Assembly (NCBI GenBank): GCA_029582265.1
Contig: CM055819.1
Span: 28,843,064-28,907,063, forward strand
Length of the DNA: 64,000 nt
Source: Zoroaster sp. YZ-2022
Lineage: Eukaryota; Echinodermata; Asteroidea; Forcipulatida; Zoroasteridae
Direction: 5' to 3'
Below the pieces are notes generated by a model that was given only the letters and a program-made list of their open reading frames with translations, did no database searches and was not told the origin of the DNA. Position numbers and translations under genes: made by a program. Positions 23,876 through 37,997 of the stretch are shown in pieces. Position 1 is the first letter of the stretch. Every line of letters begins with the position of its first letter.

Positions 23876-24698
23876 TCCTCAAAAAAAGTTCGGAAACTCA
23901 AGTTTGACTGACGATTTCTCTCTTGTTACCAACTCATTTTCCTTGCATTTGGTATCATTGGAAAGCCCTGTTATTCCTCTTTACAATGATGTGCCATTTG
24001 TTATGATTACGCAATTGGGGGATGTGCAGCACAGCTGAATATGGGATTGGTGTAAAGTGAAATGTTGCAAAATGCATTGCTATTGTCAAAATTGTATTGA
24101 CTCTTGCTGTTAGGAATTGTTTGGAAGATGGATGTGTCTTGAATGATTGTCTGCTTACTAACCAATATTTAAAGGTTTTAGGCCATAAATGTGGGAAAAG
24201 TTCAGAAATCCACATGGCCTGTCACAATAAATTGCCTCCGGATAGCAACTCTGTTGTTAATGTGGATGAGTTTCAAACAGAGTAAAAGAATTTGTCATTT
24301 CTGCACTCAAACACCCAGTAATTCTCAATCAATAACAACAAATCTCTCTCACAGTACAATGAAACTCTCTATCACTAACAAGACGTACGGAAAGTCTTTT
24401 TTTCTGGTTTAATCATTGAACAGCTTCCTTCATTGAACAAACAATGTTAAGCCAAGAGCCTCCTCCAAGCAAAAGGGGAATGCACTGTATGACAATAGCA
24501 ATGCATTTTGCAACATTTCACTTTACACCCACCCCCATATTCAGCTGTGCTGCACATCCCCCAATTGCATAATCATAACAAATGGCACATCATTGTAAAG
24601 AGGAATAACAGGGCTTTCCAATGATACCAAATCAAGAAAATGAGTTGGTAACAGAGAGAAATTGTCAGTCAAACTTGAGTTTCCAAACTTTTTGAGGA
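23876..24698. mobile_element. Inverted-repeat element, array copy 3
   Basis: Same architecture. Small deletions sit in the core (gggaaaag for gcgggaaaag) and in the right arm (a shorter T-run in 'aactttttgagga'). Confidence 0.85.
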
Positions 24699-25917
24699 TT
24701 TTAGAAATTCAGTAAATAATTAACATTATGGAATTTGTATATGTATATATCGTATATTCAGTAATGTCTACAAACTGAAGTTATTAATATGATTTAAATA
24801 TCCTCTATGATTCGATGAGACCAACAAAATTCTTCCTCAGTTGCTTTTGTGTGAAATCTTTTGACCTATTTCTGTTTTTTTTTTTTTTGGGGGGGGGGGG
24901 GTATAGGTTTTGTTATAATCTTTCCATACAACATACATTGTAGGCCCACACCAGGTAGTGTTCAACAAAACATTAAAAGCAACAAACTTAGAAATTCAAG
25001 AACGGTTAATAAAAAAAAGTACATAACGGTAAATAAAAACTAATAATTCAAACCCTGAATTTCAAACAGAAACCAGAGATTTATTGGTTTGGGAGGGGGG
25101 TAGGGGGTAGGTCATAGATCCTATTGGACCTTTAGGCAAAAAAAAAACGTTCTTGGTCATAGGTGGGCTTCAAAATCGGTATGATAACACGTTTTTAAAC
25201 ATGTTTGTCATATTTTTATTTTTTTTACCAACCAGTAAAATATGTAACACATGTATACGCGTTTATTGGAACGAGACCAAATTTCCCAAACACAAACTAT
25301 GGTGGCTAAGAGAGGCCTCACACTATAAGGCAAACGTTCATACCCCTATGTAAAAAAAAGTCCTTTAAAGCACAGCATGGCAGAATTCCAATTGATCCAG
25401 CAATTTTGGCTGCAATTGGACACTAGTTTCATAGCAAATAAAAAACATGGGTCTGTGTCGACACGTGTGCGGAGAACAGAAACCGAAGACTTATTTTTTG
25501 GCCTCACTTAAATCATAAAACATTAATTTGTAACTCCTTTACCACTTCGCAAGTTGAGATGGCTCGTGTTAGTACCGGTAATTCATCACTTGGTGGGCTG
25601 GGATTCTATAAATGAGAAAATAAGAATTATAAAGAATCCATATGGTTCATACTGTTGCATCAATGTACATAATCTAATTTAATGTCCTTTGTTTGCTGGA
25701 AGGTCATGGTAAACAAACTGGGGAGTTTCCCTTCATTTCCCTTCCCTCAATATTTATGACAGGGGTATGGCAATTGTCCCACCCCCAAACAAATATTGCC
25801 CCCCTAAAAAAAAATTATCTTGAATACAAAAATATTTAAGTATTTTTTACTTTAGCTCTGTATGCATTAAACTAACTCAACACCATTAATATCATACACC
25901 TGATTTCTTACATAAAC

Positions 25918-26750
25918 TCCTCAAAAAAAGTTCGGAAACTCAAGTTTGACTGACGATTTCTCTCTTGTTACCAACTCATTTTCCTTGCATTTGGTATCAT
26001 TGGAAAGCCCTGTTATTCCTCTTTACAATGATGTGCCATTTGTTATGATTACGCAATTGGGGGATGTGCAGCACAGCTGAATATGGGGGTGGGTGTAAAG
26101 TGAAATGTTGCAAAATGCATTGCTATTGTCAAAAGTGTATTGACTCTTGCTGTTAGGAGTTGTTTGGAAGATGGATGTGTCTTGAATGATTGTCTGCTTA
26201 CTAACCAATATTTAAAGGTTTTAGGCCATAAATGTGCGGGAAAAGTTCAGAAATCCACATGGCCTGTCACAATAAATTGCCTCCGGGATAGCAACTCTGT
26301 TGTTAATGTGGATGAGTTTCAAACAGAGTAAAAGAATTTGTCATTTTCTGCACTCAAACACCCAGTAATTCTCAATCAATAACAACAAATCTCTCTCACA
26401 GTACAATGAAACTCTCTATCACTAACAAGACGTACGGAAAGTCTTTTTTTCTGGTTTAATCATTGAACAGCTTCCTTCATTGAACAAACAATGTTAAGCC
26501 AAGAGCCTCCTCCAAGCAAAAGGGGAATGCACTGTATGACAATAGCAATGCATTTTGCAACATTTCACTTTACACCCACCCCCATATTCAGCTGTGCTGC
26601 ACATCCCCCAATTGCATAATCATAACAAATGGCACATCATTGTAAAGAGGAATAACAGGGCTTTCCAATGATACCAAATCCAAGGAAAATGAGTTGGTAA
26701 CAAGAGAGAAATTGTCAGTCAAACTTGAGTTTCCAAACTTTTTTTGAGGA
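25918..26750. mobile_element. Inverted-repeat element, array copy 4
   Basis: Same architecture, with both arms full length and the core matching copy 1. One of the best-preserved copies. Confidence 0.85.
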
Positions 26751-27980
26751 TTTTAGAAATTCAGTAAATAATTAACATTATGGAATTTGTATATGTATAT
26801 ATCGTATATTCAGTAATGTCTACAAACTGAAGTTATTAATATGATTTAAATATCCTCTATGATTCGATGAGACCAACAAAATTCTTCCTCAGTTGCTTTT
26901 GTGTGAAATCTTTTGACCTATTTCTGTTTTTGTTTGTTTGTTGTTTTTTTTTGGGTGGGGGGGGGGTATAGGTTTTGTTATAATCTTTCCATACAACATA
27001 CATTGTAGGCCCACACCAGGTAGTGTTCAACAAAACATTAAAAGCAACAAACTTAGAAATTCAAGAACAGTTAATAAAAAAAAGTACATAACGGTAAATA
27101 AAAACTAATAATTCAAACCCTGAATTTCAAACAGAAACCAGAGATTTATTGGTTTGGGAGGGGGGTAGGGGTAGGTCATAGATCCTATTGGACCTTTAGG
27201 CCAAAAAAACACGTTCCTGGTCATAGGTGGGCTTCAAAATCGGTGTGATAACACGTTTTTAAACATGTTTGTCATATTTTTTTTTTTTTTTACCAACCAG
27301 TAAAATATGTAACACATGTATACGCGTTTATTGGAACGAGACCAAATTTCCCAAACACAAACTATGGTGGCTAAGAGAGGCCTCACACTATAAGGCAAAC
27401 GTTCATACCCCTATGTAAAAAAAAAGTCCTTTAAAGCACAGCACGGCAGAATTCCAATTGATCCAGCAATTTTGGCTGCAATTGGATATCGTTTCATAGC
27501 AAATAAAAAACATGGTTCTGTGTCCGACATCGTGTGCGGAGAACAGAAACCGAAGACTTATTTTTTGGCCTCACTTAAATCATAAAACATTAATTTGTAA
27601 CTCCTTTACCACTTCGCAAGTTGAGATGGCTCGTGTTAGTACCGGTAATTCATCACTTGGTGGGCTGGGATTCTATAAATGAGAAAATAAGAATTATAAA
27701 GAATCCATATGGTTCATACTGTTGCATCAATGTACATAATCTAATTTAATGTCCTTTGTTTGCTGGAAGGTCATGGTAAACAAACTGGGGAGTTTCCCTT
27801 CATTTCCTTCCCTCAATATTTATGACAGGGTATGGCAATGGTCCCACCCCAAACAAATATTGCCCCCTAAAAAATTGTTATCTTGAGTACAAAAATATTT
27901 AAGTATTTTTTACTTTAGCTCTGTATGCATTAAACTAACTCAACACCATTAATATCATACACCTGATTTCTTACATAAAC

Positions 27981-28792
27981 TCCTCAAAAAAAGTTCGGAA
28001 ACTCAAGTTTGACTTGTTACCAACTCATTTTCCTTGCATTTGGTATCATTGGAAAGCCCTGTTATTCCTCTTTACAATGATGTGCCATTTGTTATGATTA
28101 CGCAATTGGGGGATGTGCAGCACAGCTGAATATGGGGGTGGGTGTAAAGTGAAATGTTGCAAAATGCATTGCTATTGTCAAAAGTGTATTGACTCTTGCT
28201 GTTAGGAGTTGTTTGGAAGATGGATGTGTCTTGAATGATTGTCTGCTTACTAACCAATATTTAAAGGTTTTAGGACACGTAAATGTGCGGAAAAGTTCAG
28301 AAATCCACATGGCCTGTCACAATAAATTGCCTCCGGGATAGCAACTCTGTTGTTAATGTGGATGAGTTTCAAACAGAGTAAAAGAATTTGTCATTTCTGC
28401 ACTCAAACACCCAGTAATTCTCAATCAATAACAACAAATCTCTCTCACAGTACAATGAAACTCTCTATCACTAACAAGACGTACGGAAAGTCTTTTTTTC
28501 TGGTTTAATCATTGAACAGCTTCCTTCATTGAACAAACAATGTTAAGCCAAGAGCCTCCTCCAAGCAAAAGGGAATGCACTGTATGACAATAGCAATGCA
28601 TTTTGCAACATTTCACTTACACCACCCCATATTCAGCTGTGCTGCACATCCCCAATTGCATAATCATAACAAATGGCACATCATTGTAAAGAGTAATAAC
28701 AGGGCTTTCCAATGATACCAAATCCAAGAAAATGAGTTGGTAACAAGAGAGAATTGTCAGTCAAACTTGAGTTTCCAAACTTTTTTTGAGGA
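27981..28792. mobile_element. Inverted-repeat element, array copy 5
   Basis: Same architecture, but the left arm lacks about 12 bp (tgacgatttctc is missing after 'caagtttgac') and the core has 'ggacacgtaaatg' for 'ggccataaatg'. Several single-base losses lie in the right arm. Confidence 0.85.
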
Positions 28793-30010
28793 TTTTAGAA
28801 ATTCAGTAAATAATTAACATTATGGAATTTGTATATGTATATATCGTATATTCAGTAATGTCTACAAACTGAAGTTATTAATATGATTTAAATATCCTCT
28901 ATGATTCGATGAGACCAACAAAATTCTTCCTCAGTTGCTTTTGTGTGAAATCTTTTGACCTATTTCTGTTTTTTTTTTTTTTTTTGCGGGGGGGGGGGTA
29001 TAGGTTTTGTTATAATCTTTCCATACAACATACATTGTAGGCCCACACCAGGTAGTGTTCAACAAAACATTAAAAGCAACAAACTTAGAAATTCAAGAAC
29101 AGTTAATAAAAAAAAAGTACATAACGGTAAATAAAAACTAATAATTCAAACCCTGAATTTCAAACAGAAACCAGAGATTTATTGGTTTGGAGGGGGTAGG
29201 GGTAGGTCATAGATCCTATTGGACCTTTAGGCCAAAAAAAAAACGTTCCTGGTCATAGGTGGGCTTCAAAATCGGTGTGATAACACGTTTTTAAACATGT
29301 TTGTCATATTTTTTTTTTTTTTTACCAAGCAGTAAAATATGTAACACATGTATACGCGTTTATTGGAACGAGACCAAATTTCCCAAACACAAACTATGGT
29401 GGCTAAGAGAGGCCTCACACTATAAGGCAAACGTTCATACCCCTATGTAAAAAAAAAGTCCTTTAAAGCACAGCACGGCAGAATTCCAATTGATCCAGCA
29501 ATTTTGGCTGCAATTGGATATCGTTTCATAGCAAATAAAAAACATGGATCTGTGTCGACACGTGTGCGGAGAACAGAAACCGAAGACTTATTTTTTGGCC
29601 TCACTTAAATCATAAAACATTAATTTGTAACTCCTTTACCACTTCGCAAGTTGAGATGGCTCGTGTTAGTACCGGTAATTCATCACTTGGTGGGCTGGGA
29701 TTCTATAAATGAGAAAATAAGAATTATAAAGAATCCATATGGTTCATACTGTTGCATCAATGTACATAATCTAATTTAATGTCCTTTGTTTGCTGGAAGG
29801 TCATGGTAAACAAACTGGGGAGTTTCCCTTCATTTCCCTTCCCTCAATATTTATGACAGGGTATGGCAATGGTCCCACCCCCAAACAAATATTGCCCCCT
29901 AAAAAATTGTTATCTTGAGTACAAAATATTTAAGTATTTTTACTTTAGCTCTGTATGCATTAAACTAACTCAACACCATTAATATCATACACCTGATTTC
30001 TTACATAAAC

Positions 30011-30826
30011 TCCTCAAAAAAGTTCGGAAACTCAAGTTTGACTGACGATTTCTCTTGTTACCAACTCATTTTCCTTGCATTTGGTATCATTGGAAAGCCC
30101 TGTTATTCCTCTTTACAATGATGTGCCATTTGTTATGATTACGCAATTGGGATGTGCAGCACAGCTGAATATGGGGGTGGGTGTAAAGTGAAATGTTGCA
30201 AAATGCATTGCTATTGTCAAAAGTGTATTGACTCTTGCTGTTAGGAGTTGTTTGGAAGATGGATGTGTCTTGAATGATTGTCTGCTTACTAACCAATATT
30301 TAAAGGTTTTAGGCCATAAATGTGCGGGAAAAGTTCAGAAATCCACATGGCCTGTCACAATAAATTGCCTCCGGGATAGCAACTCTGTTGTTAATGTGGA
30401 TGAGTTTCAAACAGAGTAAAAGAATTTGTCATTTTCTGCACTCAAACACCCAGTAATTCTCAATCAATAACAACAAATCTCTCTCACAGTACAATGAAAC
30501 TCTCTATCACTAACAAGACGTACGGAAAGTCTTTTTTTCTGGTTTAATCATTGAACAGCTTCCTTCATTGAACAAACAATGTTAAGCCAGAGCCTCCTCA
30601 AGCAAAGGGAATGCACTGTATGACAATAGCAATGCATTTTGCAACATTTCACTTTACACCCACCCCATATTCAGCTGTGCTACATCCCCAATTATAATCA
30701 TAACAAATGGCACATCATTGTAAAGAGGAATAACAGGGCTTTCCAATGATACCAAATCCAAGGAAAATGAGTTGGTAACGAGAGAAATTGTCAGTCAAAC
30801 TTGAGTTTCCAAACTTTTTTTGAGGA
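30011..30826. mobile_element. Inverted-repeat element, array copy 6
   Basis: Same architecture. The right arm shows several short deletions ('gctacatccccaattataat'). It shares 'ggtaacgagagaaattg' with copy 7. Confidence 0.85.
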
Positions 30827-32056
30827 TTTTAGAAATTCAGTAAATAATTAACATTATGGAATTTGTATATGTATATATCGTATATTCAGTAATGTCTACA
30901 AACTGAAGTTATTAATATGATTTAAATATCCTCTATGATTCGATGAGACCAACAAAATTCTTCCTCAGTTGCTTTTGTGTGAAATCTTTTGACCTATTTC
31001 TGTTTTTATTTTTTTTATTTATTTTTTTTTTGGGGTATAGGTTTTGTTATAATCTTTCCATACAACATACATTGTAGGCCCACACCAGGTAGTGTTCAAC
31101 AAAACATTAAAAGCAACAAACTTAGAAATTCAAGAACGGTTAATAAAAAAAAGTACATAACGGTAAATAAAAACTAATAATTCAAACCCTGAATTTCAAA
31201 CAGAAACCAGAGATTTATTGGTTTGGGAGGGGGGTAGGGGTAGGTCATAGATCCTATTGGACCTTTAGGCCAAAAAAAAAACGTTCCTGGTCATAGGTGG
31301 GCTTCAAAATCGGTGTGATAACACGTTTTTAAACATGTTTGTCATATTTTTTTTTTTTTTTACCAAGCAGTAAAATATGTAACACATGTATACGCGTTTA
31401 TTGGAACGAGACCAAATTTCCCAAACACAAACTATGGTGGCTAAGAGAGGCCTCACACTATAAGGCAAACGTTCATACCCCTATGTAAAAAAAAAGTCCT
31501 TTAAAGCACAGCACGGCAGAATTCCAATTGATCCAGCAATTTTGGCTGCAATTGGATATCGTTTCATAGCAAATAAAAAACATGGATCTGTGTCGACACG
31601 TGTGCGGAGAACAGAAACCGAAGACTTATTTTTTGGCCTCACTTAAATCATAAAACATTAATTTGTAACTCCTTTACCACTTCGCAAGTTGAGATGGCTC
31701 GTGTTAGTACCGGTAATTCATCACTTGGTGGGCTGGGATTCTATAAATGAGAAAATAAGAATTATAAAGAATCCATATGGTTCATACTGTTGCATCAATG
31801 TACATAATCTAATTTAATGTCCTTTGTTTGCTGGAAGGTCATGGTAAACAAACTGGGGAGTTTCCCTTCATTTCCCTTCCCTCAATATTTATGACAGGGG
31901 TATGGCAATGGTCCCACCCCCAAACAAATATTGCCCCCCCCTAAAAAAAATTGTTATCTTGAGTACAAAAATATTTAAGTATTTTTTACTTTAGCTCTGT
32001 ATGCATTAAACTAACTCAACACCATTAATATCATACACCTGATTTCTTACATAAAC

Positions 32057-32887
32057 TCCTCAAAAAAAGTTCGGAAACTCAAGTTTGACTGACGATTTCT
32101 CTCTTGTTACCAACTCATTTTCCTTGCATTTGGTATCATTGGAAAGCCCTGTTATTCCTCTTTACAATGATGTGCCATTTGTTATGATTACGCAATTGGG
32201 GGATGTGCAGCACAGCTGAATATGGGGGTGGGTGTAAAGTGAAATGTTGCAAAATGCATTGCTATTGTCAAAAGTGTATTGACTCTTGCTGTTAGGAGTT
32301 GTTTGGAAGATGGATGTGTCTTGAATGATTGTCTGCTTACTAACCAATATTTAAAGGTTTTAGGCCATAAATGTGCGGGAAAAGTTCAGAAATCCACATG
32401 GCCTGTCACAATAAATTGCCTCCGGGATAGCAACTCTGTTGTTAATGTGGATGAGTTTCAAACAGAGTAAAAGAATTTGTCATTTTCTGCACTCAAACAC
32501 CCAGTAATTCTCAATCAATAACAACAAATCTCTCTCACAGTACAATGAAACTCTCTATCACTAACAAGACGTACGGAAAGTCTTTTTTTCTGGTTTAATC
32601 ATTGAACAGCTTCCTTCATTGAACAAACAATGTTAAGCCAAGAGCCTCCTCCAAGCAAAAGGGGAATGCACTGTATGACAATAGCAATGCATTTTGCAAC
32701 ATTTCACTTTACACCCACCCCCATATTCAGCTGTGCTGCACATCCCCCAATTGCATAATCATAACAAATGGCACATCATTGTAAAGAGGAATAACAGGGC
32801 TTTCCAATGATACCAAATCCAAGGAAAATGAGTTGGTAACGAGAGAAATTGTCAGTCAAACTTGAGTTTCCAAACTTTTTTTGAGGA
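32057..32887. mobile_element. Inverted-repeat element, array copy 7
   Basis: Last copy. Full-length arms and core. To its right the array continues only as monomers that lack the element. Confidence 0.85.
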
Positions 32888-33383
32888 TTTTAGAAATTCA
32901 GTAAATAATTAACATTATGGAATTTGTATATGTATATATCGTATATTCAGTAATGTCTACAAACTGAAGTTATTAATATGATTTAAATATCCTCTATGAT
33001 TCGATGAGACCAACAAAATTCTTCCTCAGTTGCTTTTGTGTAAAATCTTTTGACCTATTTCTGTTTTTTTTTTTTTTGGGGGGGGGGGGTATAGGTTTTG
33101 TTATAATCTTTCCATACAACATACATTGTAGGCCCACACCAGGTAGTGTTCAACAAAACATTAAAAGCATAAACAGAAATTCAAGAACAGTTAATAAAAA
33201 AAAGTACATACCGGTAAATAAAAACTAATAATTCAACCCCTGAATTTCAAACAGAAACCAGAGATTTATTGGTTTGGGAGGGGGGTAGGGGTAGGTCATA
33301 GATCCTATTGGACCTTTAGGCCAAAAAAACACGTTCCTGGTCATAGGTGGGCTTCAAAATCGGTGTGATAACACGTTTTTAAA

Positions 33384-36300
33384 CATGTTTGTCATATTTT
33401 TTTTTTTTTTACCAACCAGTAAAATATGTAACACATGTATACGCGTTTATTGGAACGAGACCAAATTTCCCAAACACAAACTATGGTGGCTAAGAGAGGC
33501 CTCACACTATAAGGCAAACGTTCATACCCCTATGTAAAAAAAAAGTCCTTTAAAGCACAGCACGGCAGAATTCCAATTGATCCAGCAATTTTGGCTGCAA
33601 TTGGATATCGTTTCATAGCAAATAAAAAACATGGTTCTGTGTCGACACGTGCGCGGAGAACAGAAACCGAAGACTTATTTTTTGGCCTCACTTAAATCAT
33701 AAATCAATAATTTGTAACTCCTTTACCTTTTGGCGAAGAACCTTCTGTAATGGTGATTGACTTATTGGTGTACTGGGATTCTATAAATGAGAAAATAAGA
33801 ATTATAAAGAATCCATATGGTTCATACTGTTGCATCAATGTACATAATCTAATTTAATGTCCTTTGTTTGCTGGAAGGTCATGGTAAACAAACTGGGGAG
33901 TTTCCCTTCATTTCCCTTCCCTCAATATTTATGACAGGGGTATGGCAATGGTCCCACCCCCAAACAAATATTGTCTCCCCAAAAACATTTTTATCTTGAA
34001 TACAAAAATATTTAAGTATTTTTTACTTTAGCTCTGTATGCATTAAACTAACTCAACACCATTAATATCACAAACCTGATTTCTTTAATAGAAGTTCGAT
34101 AAATAATTATATGTATATATCGTATATTCAGTAATGTCTACAAACTGAAGTTATTAATATGGTTTAAATATCCTCTATGAATCGATGAGACCAAAAATAT
34201 TCTTCCTCGGTTGCTTTTGTGTGAAATCTTTTAACCTATTTCTGTTTTTGTTTTGTTTTTTGTTGTTGTTGTGTGTTTTTTTTTTGGGGGGGGGGGGGTA
34301 TAGGTTTTGTTATAATCTTTCCATACAACATACATTGTACATATAGGCCCACACCAGGTAGTGTTCAACAAAACATTAAAAGCAACAAACTTAGAAATTC
34401 AAGAACAGTTAAATAAAAAAAGTACATAACGGTAAATAAAAACTAATAATTAAAACCCTGAATTTCAAACAGAAACCAGAGATTTATTGGTTTGGGAGGG
34501 GGTAGGGGTAGGTCATAGATCCTATTGGACCTTTAGGCAAAAAAATCCCGTTCCTGGTCATAGGTGGGCTTCAAAATCATATTTTATTTTTTTTACCAAC
34601 CAGTAAAATATGTAACACATGTATACGCGTTTATTGGAACGAGACCAAATTTCCCAAACACAAACTATGGTGGCTAAGAGAGGCCACACACTATCAGGCA
34701 AACATTCATAACCCTATGTAAAAAAAAGTCCTTTAAAACACAGCACGGCAGAATTCCAATTGATCCAGCATTTTTGGCTGCAATTGGATATCGTTTCATA
34801 GCAAACAAAAAACATGGGTCTGTGTTGACATGTGCGCGGAGAACTGAAACCAGAGACTTATTTTTTGGCTTTACTTAAATCGCAAATTAATAATTTGTAA
34901 CTCCTTTACCGAGTGCGAAGATAACTCGGCTGTTGATCTTGTCCTCTTTATTAGAATGGGATTCTGTAAATGAGTAAAATAAGAATTATAAAGAATCCAC
35001 ATGGTTCATACTGATGTGTCAATGTACATACTATCTGTTAATGTTCTTTGTTTTCTAGATATCCCTTTCCTTTGTATTTGATCTTTTCGCTGTTTTCATA
35101 TAATTATTACGGTTTGCCTGTTAAATTGAGCTAACCCAACACCATTAATATCACAAACCTGATTTCTTTTATTGAAGTTCTGTAAATAGTTACCATATGG
35201 AATGTATATAGACAATGTGACCTTTGTTTACAAAATTGTGACATGGTCACATTTTCTTCCCGGCGGTATGCATGCTCATCCTGTTTTGCATTTGACGTGA
35301 CATCACAGGTCACAGGAATATTGTCCCCCCTAAAAAAACCTTTTATCTTGAGTAAAAAATATTTTAGTATTATTTACTTTGCCTCTGAATGCTGTAAGCT
35401 GACCCAATACCATTGATATCACAAACCTGATTTCTTACTTGTTTTTAGAAGTTCAGTAATTAACAGTGTACATATATATACATGTAGTATATTCAGTAAT
35501 GTCTGAAGTTAATTATTATGGTTTAAATATCCTCTATGAATCAATGAGACCAACAAAATTGTTCCTCGGTTGCTTTTGTCTTTTGACCTATTTCTGTTTT
35601 TTTAAATTTGTTATTTTTGTTTGGTATAGATTTTGTTACAATCTTTCCATACAACATATATATTGTACATATAGGCCTACACCAGGTAGTGTTGAATAAA
35701 ATATTAAAAGCAACAAACTTTGAAATTTAAGAACAGTTTAGCATATAAATAAAAATAAAGAATAATTCAAACCCTGAATTTCAAACATAGAGAAAGAAAC
35801 CAGAGATTTATTGGTTTGGGAGGGGGTAGGGGGTAGATCACAGATCCTGTTGGGCCTGACCTTGAGGCCAAAAAAAAAATTTCTCTGGGTTCTTGGTCAT
35901 AGGTGGGCTTTAAAATCAGTGCGATAACATGTATGTTTTAACGTGATATTTGTGTCATCTTTGTTGTTTACCAACCAGTAACACATGTATACGCGCGTTG
36001 ATTGGAACCAGACCAAAATTTCCCAAACACAAACTATGGTATAAGCGAGGGCACAATACTATTATCAGGTAAACGTTTCATACATACCCATGTATGTAAA
36101 AAGTCGTTTAAAACATAACATGGCAGAATTCCAATTGATCCAGCAATTTTGGCTGCAATTTGGATATCGTTTCATAGCAAATAAAAAACATGGGTCTGTG
36201 TTGACACGTGCGCGGAGAACAGAAACCAGACACTTTTTTTTGGGCTTTACTTAAATCGCAAATTAATCATTTGTAACTCCTTTACCACTTGGCTAGATGT

Positions 36301-36830
36301 ATTGTCTGATGTTTGTGATTCCTCACCTGATGTTCTGGAATCCTATAAATGAGAAAATAAGAATTATAAAGAATCCATATGGTTCATACTGATGATGTGT
36401 CAGTGTACATACTATCTGTTAATGTTCTTTGATTTCTAGATATCCGTTTCTTTTGTATTTGATCTTTTTGCTGTTTTCATATAATTATTACTTTGCCTCT
36501 GTTATGCATTGAGCTAACCCAACACCATTAATATCACAAACCTGATTTCTTTTATAGAAGTTCAATAAATAATTACTATATGGAATGTGTATAGACAATG
36601 CGACCTTTGTTTACAAAATTGTGACATTTTCTTCCCGTCGGTATGCGCACTCATCCTGTTTTGGTTTGACGTGACATAACAGGTCACATGGTCTCATTGA
36701 ACACCATAATCACCATAATCACTATAATAGAGATCAGTGCATTGTCTATAGACAATGTGACCTGTGACGAAACACCTAAACTAAAACAGGATGCGCACGT
36801 ATACTGCCAGGCAGAAATGTGCCGTTTTGG
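33384..36830 (+). repeat. Right margin of array: diverged monomers lacking the inverted-repeat element
   Basis: Units begin near 33384, 34578 and 35940 (about 1.2, 1.36 and 0.9 kb) and diverge increasingly rightward. At the place where the seven monomers hold the inverted-repeat element, these read straight through: 'cctgatttctttaatagaag' (34076), 'cctgatttcttttattgaag' (35158), 'gatttcttacttgtttttag' (35428) and 'cctgatttcttttatagaag' (36541). The unit starting at 34578 also has an internal duplication of the 'tttactttgcctctg...gatttctt' segment. Blocks 35209-35313 and 36591-36690 (cgacctttgtttacaaaattg) are a further repeat pair. Confidence 0.85.
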
Positions 36831-36837
36831 TTAAGGC

Positions 36838-37175
36838 ATAATAATAATAATAATAATGATCATTTGTAATGCGCCGGTATCCGTCAAAAGAGACGCTCAT
36901 GGCGCAGTGACACATCAGTGTAAACAAGAAAACAAAATACATGGTAAGAACACTGCAATATAAAATTCACAAGGAACAATGATTGTAAAAAGGCTGGACT
37001 GGACTGGCCGGGATATGCTAGGGAAAAGACGATATTCTGACAAGGAAAACCCTGCATATACAACCATGCAAACAAAGGTTGATTTTAAAAATATAAAACA
37101 CCGTAGTGATACTCTTGACATATTAAACAAAACAAAAGGTATAAATACATATGAAGTCCCAGGACACACATAGTC
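36838..37175 (-). mobile_element. LINE-like 3' end with ATT tail (inverted partner of 40640-40990)
   Basis: On the minus strand it runs 'ccttttgttttgtttaatat', then 'gcagggttttccttgtcaga', 'tgatgtgtcactgcgccatg', then 'gacggataccggcgcattac' and (ATT)n. It matches the plus-strand copy across the gap at over 90 percent by eye. No ORF or tRNA head is seen, so it is a 5'-truncated LINE tail or a headless SINE. Confidence 0.75.
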
Positions 37176-37518
37176 TCATGTAGAATATCCAGTAATGTCC
37201 CAAACTGAAGTTTTTCATTCATTCACTTTGCATGAAGATGATGAACCTTATTAGGACTTTTTTTTTTTTATGGCGCAGTGTTTTGAAGATCCATCAGTTA
37301 ATTGAACCCTTTCTATAAAGGTACTCGCCTGTATGTTTCACTATTTACAGCAGTTTTCTGACATTTCATTTTTAAATTGTGTAACACTGTAACACTGTTT
37401 TTACTGAGAAAATGTGAAATATTTCACTTCACTTCAAAATAGTTGTTTTAATACTTTCTAAAGAGAATATTATAAATGTTTGTATGTAAATAGATTTTGG
37501 GTAGAGTTGTACCTTGAC

Positions 37519-37753
37519 ACATATATAACATGTTCAAAAGTATTTTGACCAAGTCCACTTTTCCTAATTTTATAAAATAAATTTTGGTAAATAAAGTCGA
37601 ATTTAACATTGCAGAAACATTGCAATAAAATGATAATTTCTTTCATAAAATTATGAAATTTAAAGATTTTCAATAAAATGAAAATTGATTTCATAAAAAT
37701 TAGGAAAAGTGGACTTATGATTAAGTCAAAATACTTTTAAACATGTTATATGT
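37519..37753. mobile_element. Hairpin MITE of about 235 bp
   Basis: The left arm (37519-37579) includes 'acatatataacatgttc', 'aaaagtattttgac' and 'aagtccacttttcctaattt'. The right arm (37690-37753) is its inverse with a short insertion. The loop is AT-rich with internal direct repeats. No TSD is evident. Confidence 0.8.
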
Positions 37754-37997
37754 ACTCTCAATAAATATGTATAACTTATATGCAGTGATAAATTGAAGCC
37801 ATAATTGTACATAGCACTTTTATTGTGTCAGTATGATGTGAAAATTTGCGCTCATAAATTGTTAACCTATGTTCTTATTTCTCTCACTGCCAATAATCTG
37901 CTGTTGAAAAATATATGAAATATTGGGATGATGCGTTTTAAATTCCGTGAGTATATATTACCTCATCCATGGTTGGTAGATGTGAAGAGTGCTATTA

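Larger units (their letters stand above)
19046..33383 (+). repeat. Tandem array of seven ~2.05-kb monomers
   Basis: Using the anchor catgtttgtcatatttt, monomers start at 19046, 21101, 23155, 25200, 27264, 29296 and 31334, and a next anchor lies at 33384. Lengths are therefore 2055, 2054, 2045, 2064, 2032, 2038 and 2050 bp. Copies are nearly identical; most differences are homopolymer lengths and small indels. Each monomer has an AT-rich non-coding part, then an inverted-repeat element of 0.81-0.83 kb, then a poly-T/poly-G junction. Reading frames of 60-86 codons recur at the same place in every monomer but start at non-ATG codons or lie inside the inverted repeat, so I regard them as non-coding. 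Neighbouring monomers share private variants: units 2 and 3 share 'tatgggattggtg', and units 6 and 7 share 'ggatctgtgtcgacacgtgt'. This indicates local exchange or stepwise duplication. Confidence 0.96.
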
